Assembly: GCA_023415235.1 (NCBI GenBank)
Contig: JAEZLP010000012.1
Location: 1 to 64,000 of the forward strand
Length of the DNA stretch: 64,000 bases
Direction: 5' to 3'
DNA from: Bacillota bacterium
GTDB taxonomy: Bacteria; Bacillota; Clostridia; Peptostreptococcales; Anaerovoracaceae
The notes beneath the pieces are model-generated. The model was given only the letters and a program-made list of their open reading frames with translations, was not told the origin of the DNA and did no database searches. The first letter of the stretch is position 1; each line of letters opens with the position of its first letter. A program made the position numbers and the translations under genes. This document shows, piece by piece, positions 42,714 to 51,990 of the stretch.

Positions 42714-42743
42714 TATATACCCTTATTCTTTGTCTCTACTCAA
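42714..42743 (-). promoter_or_regulatory. Promoter of the putative raiA RNA
   Basis: On the minus strand TTGAGT, 18 bases, TATATA; it overlaps the end of comF. Confidence 0.6.
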
Positions 42744-43524
42744 TATTTTCCGGACAGGCCCTGAGATTCGCTCCCGATGCAAAGGTTATGACATACACCG
42801 AAGAGGCACCTGCCGCAAGCAGCACCGAAGCGCAGGCGTCCGCCGTGCTTCCCGTGGTATAGATGTCGTCCACCAGCAGGACGGTCTTGCTCCTGACTCC
42901 TTCTATTTTATCATGAGGAACGGTAAAAACCTCCCGGAGATTTCTTTTTCTGTCCGAAAGCCCAAGACTGCTCATGGCTTTCGTTTCGACCTTCCGGACC
43001 AAATATTTTTCGCTGTACGGCACATCCATACGCCCGGCCAGACCGAAGGCCAGGATTGCCGCCTGGTTATAGCCTCTTTTGTTTTGCTTTTTTCGGAACA
43101 TGGGAACCGGAAGAATCAAATCCGGCTTCAGCTCCTCCAGCCTTATCCTGTCATACATGAGCCCCGCCATCTTCCTGCCCAGATATGCCTGATCCCGGTA
43201 CTTGAACCGGTGCAGCAGTTCCCGCTCCGCAGAGCCGTATTCCACGCAGGTGAAGCCTTTTTCAAACACATGCTCCGCTTCCAGGCAGTCGGTGCAGAGC
43301 TCGGGCCTGTAATCCTCCTGCAGAATTTTTCCGCAGCGGTCACAGGTGCGGCTGTTGGCCCATTTCAGAGTTCGGACGCAGGAGTCGCAAAGGGCGTAAG
43401 GCCTGCTGTCATCTATAATATTCCCACAATTGATGCAATATATGTTGGAAGGATAGATTAAATCGAGAAATCCCTCCCCTAAAGACGACAAAATCCTCTG
43501 CAGAGGCCATTGGAACATGTTCAT
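42736..43524 (-). CDS. comF: ComF family phosphoribosyltransferase-like protein
   Basis: A protein of 262 residues. N-terminal zinc fingers (CINCG ... CDSC ... CDRCG ... CTDC), then a PRTase domain with the PRPP loop VLLVDDIYTTGSTADAC. In Bacillota ComFC takes part in DNA uptake for transformation or recombination. The gene overlaps recD2 by four bases, so the two are expressed together. Confidence 0.93.
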   Translation of the reverse strand: MNMFQWPLQRILSSLGEGFLDLIYPSNIYCINCGNIIDDSRPYALCDSCVRTLKWANSRTCDRCGKILQEDYRPELCTDCLEAEHVFEKGFTCVEYGSAERELLHRFKYRDQAYLGRKMAGLMYDRIRLEELKPDLILPVPMFRKKQNKRGYNQAAILAFGLAGRMDVPYSEKYLVRKVETKAMSSLGLSDRKRNLREVFTVPHDKIEGVRSKTVLLVDDIYTTGSTADACASVLLAAGASSVYVITFASGANLRACPENIE

Positions 43525-45740
43525 ATCCTGTCTCCCGAAAGGAAGGCGGAAAGCCGCGCGGCCAATCCGGAATAACGCTCTGTAATCCTGTTATTGTCCA
43601 CCATGGCGTGCATCTTATTTTCCGATCCCACCAGGATAACCGCTTTTTTCCCGCGGGTTACGGCAGTGTACAGCAGGTTTCTTGTGGCCAGCATGGGCGG
43701 AAACCAGGACACGGGCATGATCACGATAGGGAATTCGCTGCCCTGGCTCTTGTGCACCGTAACGGCGTAAGCCAGCTCAATCTCGTCCAGCTGGGAAAAG
43801 TCGTATTTGACATAACGGTTGTCATCGTAAACCACTGTAATTTCATTGAATTCCTTGTCGATGGTCTGGATGTAGCCTACGTCCCCGTTGAAGATTCCCT
43901 GTCCTGTGGTAAAATCCTCGAGCCGTTTCCATTCCATCTGGTAGTTGTTCTTAATCTGCATCACCTTGTCTCCCTCGCGGAAGGTGCGGTCCCCGAAGGT
44001 TTTCTCCGCCAGCTCTTCGGAAGGCGGATTGAGGACCTTCTGCAGCTCCTTGTTCAGATTGATGCTCCCCAGCAGGCCTCTTCGGACCGGGGTAAGCACC
44101 TGCATGTCACGAATGGCGTCGCAGCCATGGTAATAGTCGGGGAGCCGCTTGACGCACAGGGATTTGATGGTTTCCAGCATTTCCTTTTCGCTCTTTTTCC
44201 GCAAGAGGAAGAAATCCTTATCCCTTTCGTTGCAGTCGGGATACTCTCCTCGGTTGATCTTGTGGGCGTTGACGACGATGAGGCTCTCCTTGGCCTGGCG
44301 GAAGATTTCCGTAAGCTTGACCGAGTAGATCACCTCGCTGTCGATCATATCCCGCAGCACGTTTCCCGCGCCCACAGAAGGCAGCTGGTCCGCATCTCCC
44401 ACAATCACGAGTCTCGTTCCCGGACGGATGGCGTTGAGCAGTCCGTTCATCAGCAGAATATCGATCATGGAGGCTTCATCGATGATAATGGCGTCATAGA
44501 GCAGCGGATCCTCGCTGGTTTTCCCAAACCGCATGGTGTCCTCGCCCTCGGAGTAATAGTATTCCAGCAAACGGTGGATGGTGGAGGCGTCATAGCCGGA
44601 GGTCTCGGTGATCCGCTTGGCCGCTCTTCCCGTGGGGGCGGCGATGGCGGTGGAAAAGCCGCTGTGCTCAAAGATTTTCATTATGGTATTGATGATGGTA
44701 GTCTTTCCGGTTCCGGGACCTCCCGTGATAACGGTTACTCCGTTCTGAAGGGAAGCCTTTACCGCAAATTTCTGGTTCTCAGAAAGCTGAATCCCCGTTT
44801 CCTGTTCGGTTGCCGAGATCAGCTGATCTACATTGGTGCTGACGGGCTTCAACGGCGCATTGTTCAGATTGATCAGACACCGGCAGACATTCTGCTCCGC
44901 CATGAAGTAAGGCATGGGAAAGACCACAGCGCGGCCTTCCAGATTCTCGATATGCAGTTCTCCTTCAAAGGCAAGCTGGATCAGCGTCTCGTAAACCTGC
45001 TCCGTTCCTACCTCAAGCAGCTCCGCCGCGTTTTCACAGAATAGCTTCTGGGGCACATAGGTGTGCCCTTCGTTGACGAAAAGCCACAGTGCATACTTTA
45101 TCCCGCTCTGGATCCGGTACTCGGAATCCTTTGCGATGCCCATTTTTTCGGCAATCTTATCCGCCTTTTTAAAACCGATTCCGAAAATATCATCCACCAG
45201 CTGATACGGATTTTCCGTAACCGCCCGGATGGTGTCCGCGCCGTAAACCTTGTAAAGCTTCATTGCATAGGGGGGAGCGATTCCAAACTGCTGAAAGAAC
45301 AGGGTAATCTCCGCAAACTCCTTGTGGGCGGCAAACGCCTCGGAAACGGCCGCCGCTTTCTTTTCGCCGATCCCATCCACTTCGGTCAGTCGGCGGGGCT
45401 CCTTCTCAATGATTTCAAAGGTGTCCGCCCCGAATTTTCTGACGATGGCCGCAGCGGTTTTTTTGCCGATTCCCTTGAGCAGGCCGGAGGAGAGGAACCC
45501 TTCGATCCCTTCATGGGTGCTGGGCATTTCCTCCTGATATTCGGTAAAGGCAAACTGCTCTCCGTAGGTAGGATGGGTCTTCCACATCCCTCTGAGGCTG
45601 TAAGCCCTGCCCCTGTCCGCTCCGGGAAGATAACCCACGGCAGTGAACTGCTCCTCTTCGTTTTCAAGAACTGCAATGGTATAATAGTTGTCCTTGTTAT
45701 GGTAGATCACTTCTGCGATGGATCCGTGTATTTCTATCAT
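43521..45740 (-). CDS. recD2: RecD2-type DNA helicase
   Basis: A protein of 739 residues from ATG 45740 (AAAGGA about 13 bases upstream); the longer frame from 45875 would cover the end of cca. N-terminal OB-like domain, tandem helix-hairpin-helix (LLKGIGKKTAAAIVRKFG; VDGIGEKKAAAV), then SF1B helicase: VITGGPGTGKTTIINTI (Walker A), IIIDEASMID, IVGDADQLPSVGAG, and AVTVHKSQGSEFPIV. 5'-3' helicase independent of RecBC. Confidence 0.95.
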   Translation of the reverse strand: MIEIHGSIAEVIYHNKDNYYTIAVLENEEEQFTAVGYLPGADRGRAYSLRGMWKTHPTYGEQFAFTEYQEEMPSTHEGIEGFLSSGLLKGIGKKTAAAIVRKFGADTFEIIEKEPRRLTEVDGIGEKKAAAVSEAFAAHKEFAEITLFFQQFGIAPPYAMKLYKVYGADTIRAVTENPYQLVDDIFGIGFKKADKIAEKMGIAKDSEYRIQSGIKYALWLFVNEGHTYVPQKLFCENAAELLEVGTEQVYETLIQLAFEGELHIENLEGRAVVFPMPYFMAEQNVCRCLINLNNAPLKPVSTNVDQLISATEQETGIQLSENQKFAVKASLQNGVTVITGGPGTGKTTIINTIMKIFEHSGFSTAIAAPTGRAAKRITETSGYDASTIHRLLEYYYSEGEDTMRFGKTSEDPLLYDAIIIDEASMIDILLMNGLLNAIRPGTRLVIVGDADQLPSVGAGNVLRDMIDSEVIYSVKLTEIFRQAKESLIVVNAHKINRGEYPDCNERDKDFFLLRKKSEKEMLETIKSLCVKRLPDYYHGCDAIRDMQVLTPVRRGLLGSINLNKELQKVLNPPSEELAEKTFGDRTFREGDKVMQIKNNYQMEWKRLEDFTTGQGIFNGDVGYIQTIDKEFNEITVVYDDNRYVKYDFSQLDEIELAYAVTVHKSQGSEFPIVIMPVSWFPPMLATRNLLYTAVTRGKKAVILVGSENKMHAMVDNNRITERYSGLAARLSAFLSGDRI

Positions 45741-45843
45741 TTCTGTGATTGTTTCCTTTCGGCAAGAATCGGTGTTTTCCTCATGATATCCTACGAAAAA
45801 ATGTCTGATTATAGCTTTGGGGATTCCGTCGAATGAATAATAT

Positions 45844-47091
45844 TCATTTTCTTCGCTTATGATTTTCCGCCGCAATTTCCAGCAGCGTGTCCCTTTGGTT
45901 CTTTTCCGGTTCGGCGTGGACCACTTCCAGAAGAAGCTTTAAAATCCTGCCGATCTCAAGCCCCTCTCCGATGCCCGCCCCGATAAGATCGTTTCCGTCC
46001 ACCGCCAGATCCCCGATAAAAATTGGTTCGCCGAGGCGCAAGACCTCTTCATACAGGCTCCAAACTCTCCGGAGGGCGCTGTCGTCCTGCCAGAATACCC
46101 GGCATTGCTGCTCCGACACAGCCATAAGATACCGGAAGTCCTCGGACCCGACCGTGTTCAGCAAAATCTTCAGCACTCTCTTGTCACGGATTTCGTCAAG
46201 CCTGTACTCCCGTCCCGCGGCATATTGCAGCTTTCGTTTCATATCGTTGGAGTGACCCAGCTTTTCAATGGCCTTTGTCGCCCTGTCCGGAGCAAAACAG
46301 CCATATACCAGCGCCAGTCTCAGGCTCAGCTCGGGATCCGCAAGATCGATGCGGTCAGCCAGTACGGCAAACATCCGAAGCTCTTCCTCGCCCGCGCCGT
46401 TCATGCAGTCTTCTCCTAAAATGTACGGCAGCACTCCGGTTTCCATCATGAATCCAAGGCCCTTCCCGCAGTGCCGTGCTGACAGCGTCTTTGAGAATTC
46501 GTCCAGGATCCGCTCCGTACTGATATATTGCAAAAGCCCTGCCTTTTCTTTCATGGCCTGAAGGGTTCCGGATTCGATTTGAAAGCCCAGCTGAGCGGCA
46601 AAACGAACGGCTCTCAGTATCCTGAGCGCATCCTCCTCAAAACGGATGCGGGGATCGCCGATGCCCCGGATCAGACCGCTCGCGATATCCGATTGCCCGC
46701 CAAAAGGATCTACAACCCCTCTGTCCGGGCTCACCGCAATGGCGTTCATGGTAAAGTCGCGGCGTTTCAGGTCCTCTCTGATATCCCTTGTAAACGTCAC
46801 CGTATCCGGCCGCCTGTAATCCTTGTATTCGCCGTCAATGCGGAAGGCCGCGATATCTGCGGTGACATCCCCCTCCGTAACCCGCATGACGCCAAGCTTT
46901 TTATTTACTACGGATGCATCAGGAAAAAGCGCTTCCAGGGTTTCTCTGGAAGCGTTGCTGGTCAAGTCCCAATCTTCCGGTTGTCTGCCCAAAATGAAAT
47001 CGCGGACGCATCCGCCTACCGCATAGGCTTCAAAGCCCTCATCCTCAATGGTTTTGATCATATGGGCGATTTCCTTCGGCATCCTGATCAT
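45844..47091 (-). CDS. cca: CCA tRNA nucleotidyltransferase or poly(A) polymerase-like
   Basis: A protein of 415 residues. Class II nucleotidyltransferase: AYAVGGCVRDFILGRQPEDW (GG and catalytic acidic residues in DWDLT), RRDFTMNAIAVSPD, and EDALRILRAVRFAAQLGF. Adds or repairs the CCA end of tRNAs; both tRNAs in the window have encoded CCA, so repair is the expected role. Confidence 0.95.
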   Translation of the reverse strand: MIRMPKEIAHMIKTIEDEGFEAYAVGGCVRDFILGRQPEDWDLTSNASRETLEALFPDASVVNKKLGVMRVTEGDVTADIAAFRIDGEYKDYRRPDTVTFTRDIREDLKRRDFTMNAIAVSPDRGVVDPFGGQSDIASGLIRGIGDPRIRFEEDALRILRAVRFAAQLGFQIESGTLQAMKEKAGLLQYISTERILDEFSKTLSARHCGKGLGFMMETGVLPYILGEDCMNGAGEEELRMFAVLADRIDLADPELSLRLALVYGCFAPDRATKAIEKLGHSNDMKRKLQYAAGREYRLDEIRDKRVLKILLNTVGSEDFRYLMAVSEQQCRVFWQDDSALRRVWSLYEEVLRLGEPIFIGDLAVDGNDLIGAGIGEGLEIGRILKLLLEVVHAEPEKNQRDTLLEIAAENHKRRK

Positions 47092-47105
47092 TCCGGTTCT
47101 CCTTC

Positions 47106-48068
47106 TTAAAAGGTCTCGGGTTTGTAAAGCCTCCTGTTGTCAAGGGTCCATACCCGGTCGGAGAATTCTCCCGGGAAGGTGGCGTCCAAGGCCTCCTGCA
47201 TATCGTACATCCTTGCGTCTATCATATCCAAATAATGCAGGATTTCCGCTTCTGGAAACAGGGGTTTTTTCGGGCTTCCGAAATCCGGCTCGTAATGGTG
47301 GGACAGGATCATATGCTCCAGCATGACGGTCTTTTCCCTGCCGATACCCAGCTCTTCCGCAAGCCGGTCGATGCTCTTGATCCCCTGAACCAGATGACCC
47401 AGAAGCTGCCCTTCAAAGGAGTAGCCCGAGGCCATCCCCATGGTGTCCGCATCGATTTCATTCAGCTTTTCGATATCGTGTAGGATGACTCCGGCTGCCA
47501 CAAGGTCTTTATTGAGATTGGTGTAGACCTCGCACACCCTTTCCGCAGTCATCAGCATCCGCTTCATATGGTAGAGCAGCCCGGCAAGCTCCGCATGGTG
47601 GTTTTTCGCGGCGGCGGGGTAATACATCAGCTTTTCCTGATGATCCTCCAATACGCGGAGGCAAAGTCTTTTCAGATCGTCGTCCTGCATTTCGCCGGCT
47701 TTTTCCACGATAAACCGGTACATGTCCGCGGCTTTTTCCGGGGCAGACTTGATATAATCCATCAGCTCCACATTGTCCTCCGGCACCGATTTTCTGATCT
47801 TCAGCACCCGAAGCTGGCGCATCCCGTTCCATTCGGTCACGCTGCCCTTGATCTTGATGATGTCGCCCTCTCCGATTTCATTGAGCGCAGGAAGCTCCGC
47901 ATCAGCCACATCCCATTTTTTCCCCGTCAACTCGCCTGTTTTGTCACACAAAACCAGATCAAGATATTGTTTCTTGTTGGAGCCTATCTTGATCGCAATG
48001 GCTTTAACCATAAAAAAATCCTGTATCTCATCATCGGTCCTAAGCTGGCCTATGTAAAATTCCTTCAC
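47106..48068 (-). CDS. YhaM-like 3'-5' exoribonuclease (OB-fold + HD)
   Basis: A protein of 320 residues with a GTG start at 48068, chosen for AGGAGG 9 bases upstream and the family's usual length (~314). N-terminal OB-fold (~15-95: FMVKAIAIKIGSNKKQYLDL), then an HD domain: HHAELAGLLYHMKRM, AGVILHDIEKL and MILSHHYEPDFGSPKKP. In B. subtilis YhaM degrades short RNA. Located next to cca; a shared RNA-processing operon is plausible. Confidence 0.92.
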   Translation of the reverse strand: MKEFYIGQLRTDDEIQDFFMVKAIAIKIGSNKKQYLDLVLCDKTGELTGKKWDVADAELPALNEIGEGDIIKIKGSVTEWNGMRQLRVLKIRKSVPEDNVELMDYIKSAPEKAADMYRFIVEKAGEMQDDDLKRLCLRVLEDHQEKLMYYPAAAKNHHAELAGLLYHMKRMLMTAERVCEVYTNLNKDLVAAGVILHDIEKLNEIDADTMGMASGYSFEGQLLGHLVQGIKSIDRLAEELGIGREKTVMLEHMILSHHYEPDFGSPKKPLFPEAEILHYLDMIDARMYDMQEALDATFPGEFSDRVWTLDNRRLYKPETF

Positions 48069-48309
48069 TATGGTTTTCCTCCTTTTTCGTAATACTTTAT
48101 TATATACCAATATCCCGATCCCGGGCAAACGATTTTACCCGCATTAATTTACATATATTTCCATTCATAGTATATTCCTTCCTGCCGCATATGTCAAAGG
48201 ATTCTTTCTTCTCTTTCGACCGTCTCCTTCTTAATTTTCTTTTATTTTTCGTTTCTTTTGGTATAATAAGGGTGAGAAAAACGGCGAGGGCGCCGCAATG
48301 GAGGAAAAT

Positions 48310-50295
48310 ATGAATAAAATCGGACTTGTCCGGGTGGCTGCCGTAACCCCGGTTATCCGGGTGGCAAACCCCGAATTCAATACGGAAGAGATTATAAAAT
48401 GCGCAAGGGAAGCAGACAAAAACGGAGCAGGCATCGTTCTGTTCCCGGAGCTTTGCATCTCCGCTTACACCTGCGGCGACCTGTTTTACCAGGAATTCCT
48501 GTACAGTAAGTCTATGGAGGGTCTGAAGAAGATCGTCGACGCCACAAGGAAGCTTTCCGCCGTCGTTGTAGTAGGTTTCTACATGCGGCTTGACAATAAT
48601 CTGTTCAACTGCGCTGCGCTGATTCAGAACGGGAAGATCAAAGGAATCGTACCGAAGATGTTTCTGCCCAACTACAAGGAATTCTACGAGGCGCGCTGGT
48701 TTGCATCGGGGATCAGGATCTCGGAAAACGTCAAGTCAGTCCGCCTGTTTGGCAGCGATGTTCCCTTCGGCCATCTTGTTTTTGAGGATGAAGAGAACGA
48801 TTTCAAGCTGGGCATCGAGGTCTGCGAGGATCTATGGGTTCCCATTACCCCCGGGTCCAACCTTGCCTTAAACGGAGCCCAGATCATTCTGAATCCCTCT
48901 GCCAGCAATGAAACGGTGGCCAAATCGGATTACAGAAAAAATCTCGTAACTCTGGAAAGCGCAAGAAACATCTGCGGATATGTCTACACATCCTCCGGCG
49001 TGCACGAATCCACCACGGATCTGGTGTTCGGCGGTCAAAAGCTCATTGCGGAGAACGGCATCAGCCTTTCCGAGAGTCCTCTTTTCGAGAGGGAGAGCTC
49101 CATCCTTTACGGCGACATCGATTACGAGCGCATCAAGTTTGAGCGGGCTTACAGCCAGAATTTTGAAGGCTTTACGGCGGCATTCAGCAGCCATATCGAC
49201 TATACGAAGGTTCCCCTGGAGCCGGTCAGAGTTTTGGATACCAGTAAGGACACTTTAAAAAGAACCTATCAAAAAAATCCGTTTGTGCCTTCCGATCCAG
49301 CTACCGTGGATCAAAGGTGCAAGGAAATTTTCAGCATACAAGCTGCGGGCCTTGCAAAACGAATGGAGCATACCCGTTCGAAAAAGGCTGTCGTGGGAAT
49401 TTCGGGAGGCCTGGATTCCACCCTGGCCCTGCTGGTTTGCGCTGAGACCTTCAAGCTCATCGGCAAGAAACCCCAGGATATTATTGCCGTGACCATGCCC
49501 GGCTTCGGGACTACGGGCAAAACCTACAACAACGCCCTGACCATTATGAAGCTGCTGGGAGCCGAAGTGAGGGAAATCCCTATTCGGGAGGCGGTCACAC
49601 AGCATTTCAAGGATATCGGACATGACATAGATCTCCATGACGTAACCTATGAAAACTCCCAGGCTCGGGAGAGAACCCAGATCCTGATGGACATTGCCAA
49701 TAAAGAGGGCGGTCTGGTGGTGGGTACCGGAGATCTTTCCGAGGTTGCCCTTGGCTGGAGCACCTACAATGGCGATCACATGTCCATGTACGGAGTGAAT
49801 TCCAGCGTTCCCAAAACCCTGGTCCGCTTCGTAATCAAATGGGTCATGGACAACCGCCTTTCTGGTCCCAACGAGGAGAAGGACTACAGTCTGGATAACA
49901 ATCTGCTTCGGAAGACGCTCCAGGATATCATGGATACGCCCATCTCTCCGGAGCTGCTTCCGCCTGACGAATCGGGAGAAATCGCCCAGAAAACGGAGGA
50001 TACGGTGGGGCCGTACATCCTCCATGACTTCTTCATGTATTACACCATCCGTTTCGGAATGTCCCCGAAGAAGCTGCTCTACATTGCAAAGACCACCTTT
50101 GCAGGGGAGTATTCGGAGGAATTTATCAAGAAATGGCTCACTGTTTTCTACCGACGATTTTTCTCCCAGCAGTTCAAGAGAAGCTGCATCCCGGACGGCC
50201 CGAAGGTGGGTTCCGTCAGTCTTTCCCCGCGGGGCGACTGGAGAATGCCAAGCGATGCGGATTCTGCGGAATGGCTTAAAGAGCTCTCAGATTGA
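48310..50295 (+). CDS. nadE: Glutamine-dependent NAD+ synthetase
   Basis: A protein of 661 residues from the ATG at 48310 (GGAGG upstream). N-terminal nitrilase-type glutaminase: Glu in LFPELCISAYTCGDL, Lys in KMFLPNYKEFYE, Cys in GIEVCEDLWVP. C-terminal N-type ATP pyrophosphatase: VVGISGGLDSTLALLV (SGGxDS), GTGDLSEVALGWSTYNGDHM. Last step of NAD synthesis. Confidence 0.97.
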   Translation: MNKIGLVRVAAVTPVIRVANPEFNTEEIIKCAREADKNGAGIVLFPELCISAYTCGDLFYQEFLYSKSMEGLKKIVDATRKLSAVVVVGFYMRLDNNLFNCAALIQNGKIKGIVPKMFLPNYKEFYEARWFASGIRISENVKSVRLFGSDVPFGHLVFEDEENDFKLGIEVCEDLWVPITPGSNLALNGAQIILNPSASNETVAKSDYRKNLVTLESARNICGYVYTSSGVHESTTDLVFGGQKLIAENGISLSESPLFERESSILYGDIDYERIKFERAYSQNFEGFTAAFSSHIDYTKVPLEPVRVLDTSKDTLKRTYQKNPFVPSDPATVDQRCKEIFSIQAAGLAKRMEHTRSKKAVVGISGGLDSTLALLVCAETFKLIGKKPQDIIAVTMPGFGTTGKTYNNALTIMKLLGAEVREIPIREAVTQHFKDIGHDIDLHDVTYENSQARERTQILMDIANKEGGLVVGTGDLSEVALGWSTYNGDHMSMYGVNSSVPKTLVRFVIKWVMDNRLSGPNEEKDYSLDNNLLRKTLQDIMDTPISPELLPPDESGEIAQKTEDTVGPYILHDFFMYYTIRFGMSPKKLLYIAKTTFAGEYSEEFIKKWLTVFYRRFFSQQFKRSCIPDGPKVGSVSLSPRGDWRMPSDADSAEWLKELSD

Positions 50296-50314
50296 ATTAA
50301 AAACTAAATCGACA

Positions 50315-50343
50315 AAAACCTCGGGCTGCGCCCGAGGTTTTAT
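50315..50343. terminator. Bidirectional terminator
   Basis: AAAACCTCGGG-CTGCG-CCCGAGGTTTT between nadE and the convergent esterase gene. Confidence 0.9.
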
Positions 50344-50351
50344 TTCTGTTT

Positions 50352-51020
50352 TCAGCATACATGGTCCCGGATAAACTCGTCGATCATTGCACAGGCTTCA
50401 TCGCTGCTGCCGCTTTGAAAGATCATATGCCCTCCCCGGGGGAGCTTTTGCAGGTTCTTGCCGCCCCTGATCCTGTCGTAAATATAATCGGCGCTTCTGC
50501 AGTGGACCGTATCATCGTCCATAGCCTGGATCACAAGGGTTTTACAGGTGATGTTTCCAAGCATCGGTTTGGTCTTTGAAAGCAGCTTCAGAAATTCAAC
50601 CATGGAAGCGATAGATTTGTCTGTTGACGCTGTTAGATATTTTTTCCCAAACTTGCGAAAATCCCTGAACAGGTTGGCGACAATAATCTTCGGATTCCAG
50701 TAGTAAACCGGCATATTGACCGTCACCAAGCCGGAATACCCGTAATGCCAAAGATTTACGGCGATCAGGCCGCCCATGGAAAAGCCGACGACGATGACCC
50801 TTGAACAGGTTCGGGCCAGCTGGAGATAGGATCGTTCTGCAGAGGCGATCCAGTCTTCATGTGTTGTTCGGGAGAGATCCTTTTTTGAATTGCCATGGCC
50901 GGTTAGGAGCGGACATGCTACCGGATAACCCTTTTGCCGGAGATAATCCCTCAGAGGGCTGACCTCTTCCACGTTGCCGGCAAATCCATGAATCAGCAGC
51001 ACTCCCGTATTTTCGCTCAT
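50352..51020 (-). CDS. Alpha/beta hydrolase, carboxylesterase/monoacylglycerol lipase type
   Basis: A protein of 222 residues from ATG 51020 (GGGGGG upstream; longer frame rejected). Oxyanion region VLLIHGFAGNVEEV, nucleophile elbow VVGFSMGGLIAVNL (Ser), Asp in VIQAMDDDTVH, His in RGGHMIF. Similar in size and motifs to Est30-type carboxylesterases. No signal peptide. Its promoter overlaps a 38-bp perfect palindrome beside an XRE regulator gene. Confidence 0.92.
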   Translation of the reverse strand: MSENTGVLLIHGFAGNVEEVSPLRDYLRQKGYPVACPLLTGHGNSKKDLSRTTHEDWIASAERSYLQLARTCSRVIVVGFSMGGLIAVNLWHYGYSGLVTVNMPVYYWNPKIIVANLFRDFRKFGKKYLTASTDKSIASMVEFLKLLSKTKPMLGNITCKTLVIQAMDDDTVHCRSADYIYDRIRGGKNLQKLPRGGHMIFQSGSSDEACAMIDEFIRDHVC

Positions 51021-51097
51021 ACTTTCCCCCCAATATAACGACCTCCCGCCTCCAACCGGAACTTCTGGTTCTCTTCGGCGAGTGTGTCCAATCAAAT

Positions 51098-51135
51098 AAT
51101 ACCCCTATAGTGTAATATTACACTATAGGGGTATT
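51098..51135. promoter_or_regulatory. Perfect 38-bp palindrome, operator candidate
   Basis: AATACCCCTATAGTGTAAT is followed directly by its exact reverse complement. On the minus strand TTGACT (51139-51144) and TGTAAT (51117-51122), 16 bases apart, form a promoter for the esterase gene, so the palindrome covers spacer and -10. The XRE gene stops at 51156. It could also act as a hairpin after that gene, but it lacks a T-run. Confidence 0.7.
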
Positions 51136-51155
51136 TATAGTCAACTCTTTCTTTG

Positions 51156-51602
51156 TTATTTTATGGTATCCAAATAGTTTTTTATTTCCTGCAGTTCAAA
51201 GGATGAAAACAATCTCCTGTCATCCTGATCCAGAACGCGATAATGCTGGGAGACGATGTTCTGCTGCACCTTGTAACGGAATGTCTCCTCCAGTGTTTTC
51301 CACCAGATCTTACCACCCATGGTTTTCGGATAATTGGGTTGGGAATCCTGAAATGCCAGTGCCCGGATTATGTCTTCCGCTGCTCCTCCAAAGGCCGCCT
51401 CCAGCACTTCGCTCCGTTCAAAGATGGTGCAAAGAGCGACGGCTCCCGTCCAGCCAAGCGAAGAGCGCCCTTTTTCAATCTGGACTAGGGTTTTTTTTGA
51501 GATCCCAAGGATATCCGCCATTTTTTCCTGATTATAGCCGTATTCCGTACGAACCAGCTTCAGCTTTTCATCGGCTTTTTCCACAAATAGATTTCTGTTC
51601 AT
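51156..51602 (-). CDS. XRE-family HTH regulator
   Basis: A protein of 148 residues. N-terminal HTH (VRTEYGYNQEKMADILGISKKTLVQIEKGRSSLG split over residues ~18-51), then WTGAVALCTIFERSEVLEAA and a C-terminal helical region (IWWKTLEETFRYKVQQNIVS) of unknown ligand or dimer role. It is next to the 38-bp palindrome and so the likely regulator of the esterase. Confidence 0.88.
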   Translation of the reverse strand: MNRNLFVEKADEKLKLVRTEYGYNQEKMADILGISKKTLVQIEKGRSSLGWTGAVALCTIFERSEVLEAAFGGAAEDIIRALAFQDSQPNYPKTMGGKIWWKTLEETFRYKVQQNIVSQHYRVLDQDDRRLFSSFELQEIKNYLDTIK

Positions 51603-51652
51603 TCTCCATCCTTCCAGATTATGCTCCGATCATTACGCTTAAATACAATAAT

Positions 51653-51676
51653 CACCCTGTTCCCGGAACAGGGTGA
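51653..51676. terminator. Terminator downstream of rubredoxin
   Basis: CACCCTGTTC-CCG-GAACAGGGTG, a perfect 10-bp stem just after the rubredoxin stop on the minus strand. Confidence 0.7.
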
Positions 51677-51687
51677 CCATTCATTGA

Positions 51688-51846
51688 CTATTTCTGTTCA
51701 AAATCCTCTTTGCTGGCGCCGCATAGCGGACATTCGAAGCTGTCCGGAACATCGGCCCATTTGGTTCCAGGAGCGACTCCCTGTTCTTCACAGCCGTCGG
51801 CCTCTTTGTAGATGTATCCGCACACTGTGCATTCATATTCTGCCAT
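51688..51846 (-). CDS. Rubredoxin
   Basis: A product of 52 residues from the ATG at 51846 (AAAGGAG upstream). Two CxxCG iron ligand pairs: CTVCGYIYKEADG and CPLCGASKEDF, with the typical VAPGTKWADVPDSF between them. Small electron carrier of anaerobes, often for oxygen or peroxide reduction. Confidence 0.97.
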   Translation of the reverse strand: MAEYECTVCGYIYKEADGCEEQGVAPGTKWADVPDSFECPLCGASKEDFEQK

Positions 51847-51990
51847 TGATTGATCTCCTTTCCGAATGAAATAGTTGGTTTTTCCTTTGAAAATTTTTAC
51901 AACACTATTATACCACTTTTTTTCCATCTTAAAAGTCGAATCTGAGAGATTTTGCTTTTTCCCGGATCCGGGCAGTTCCGGACCTCCTGC

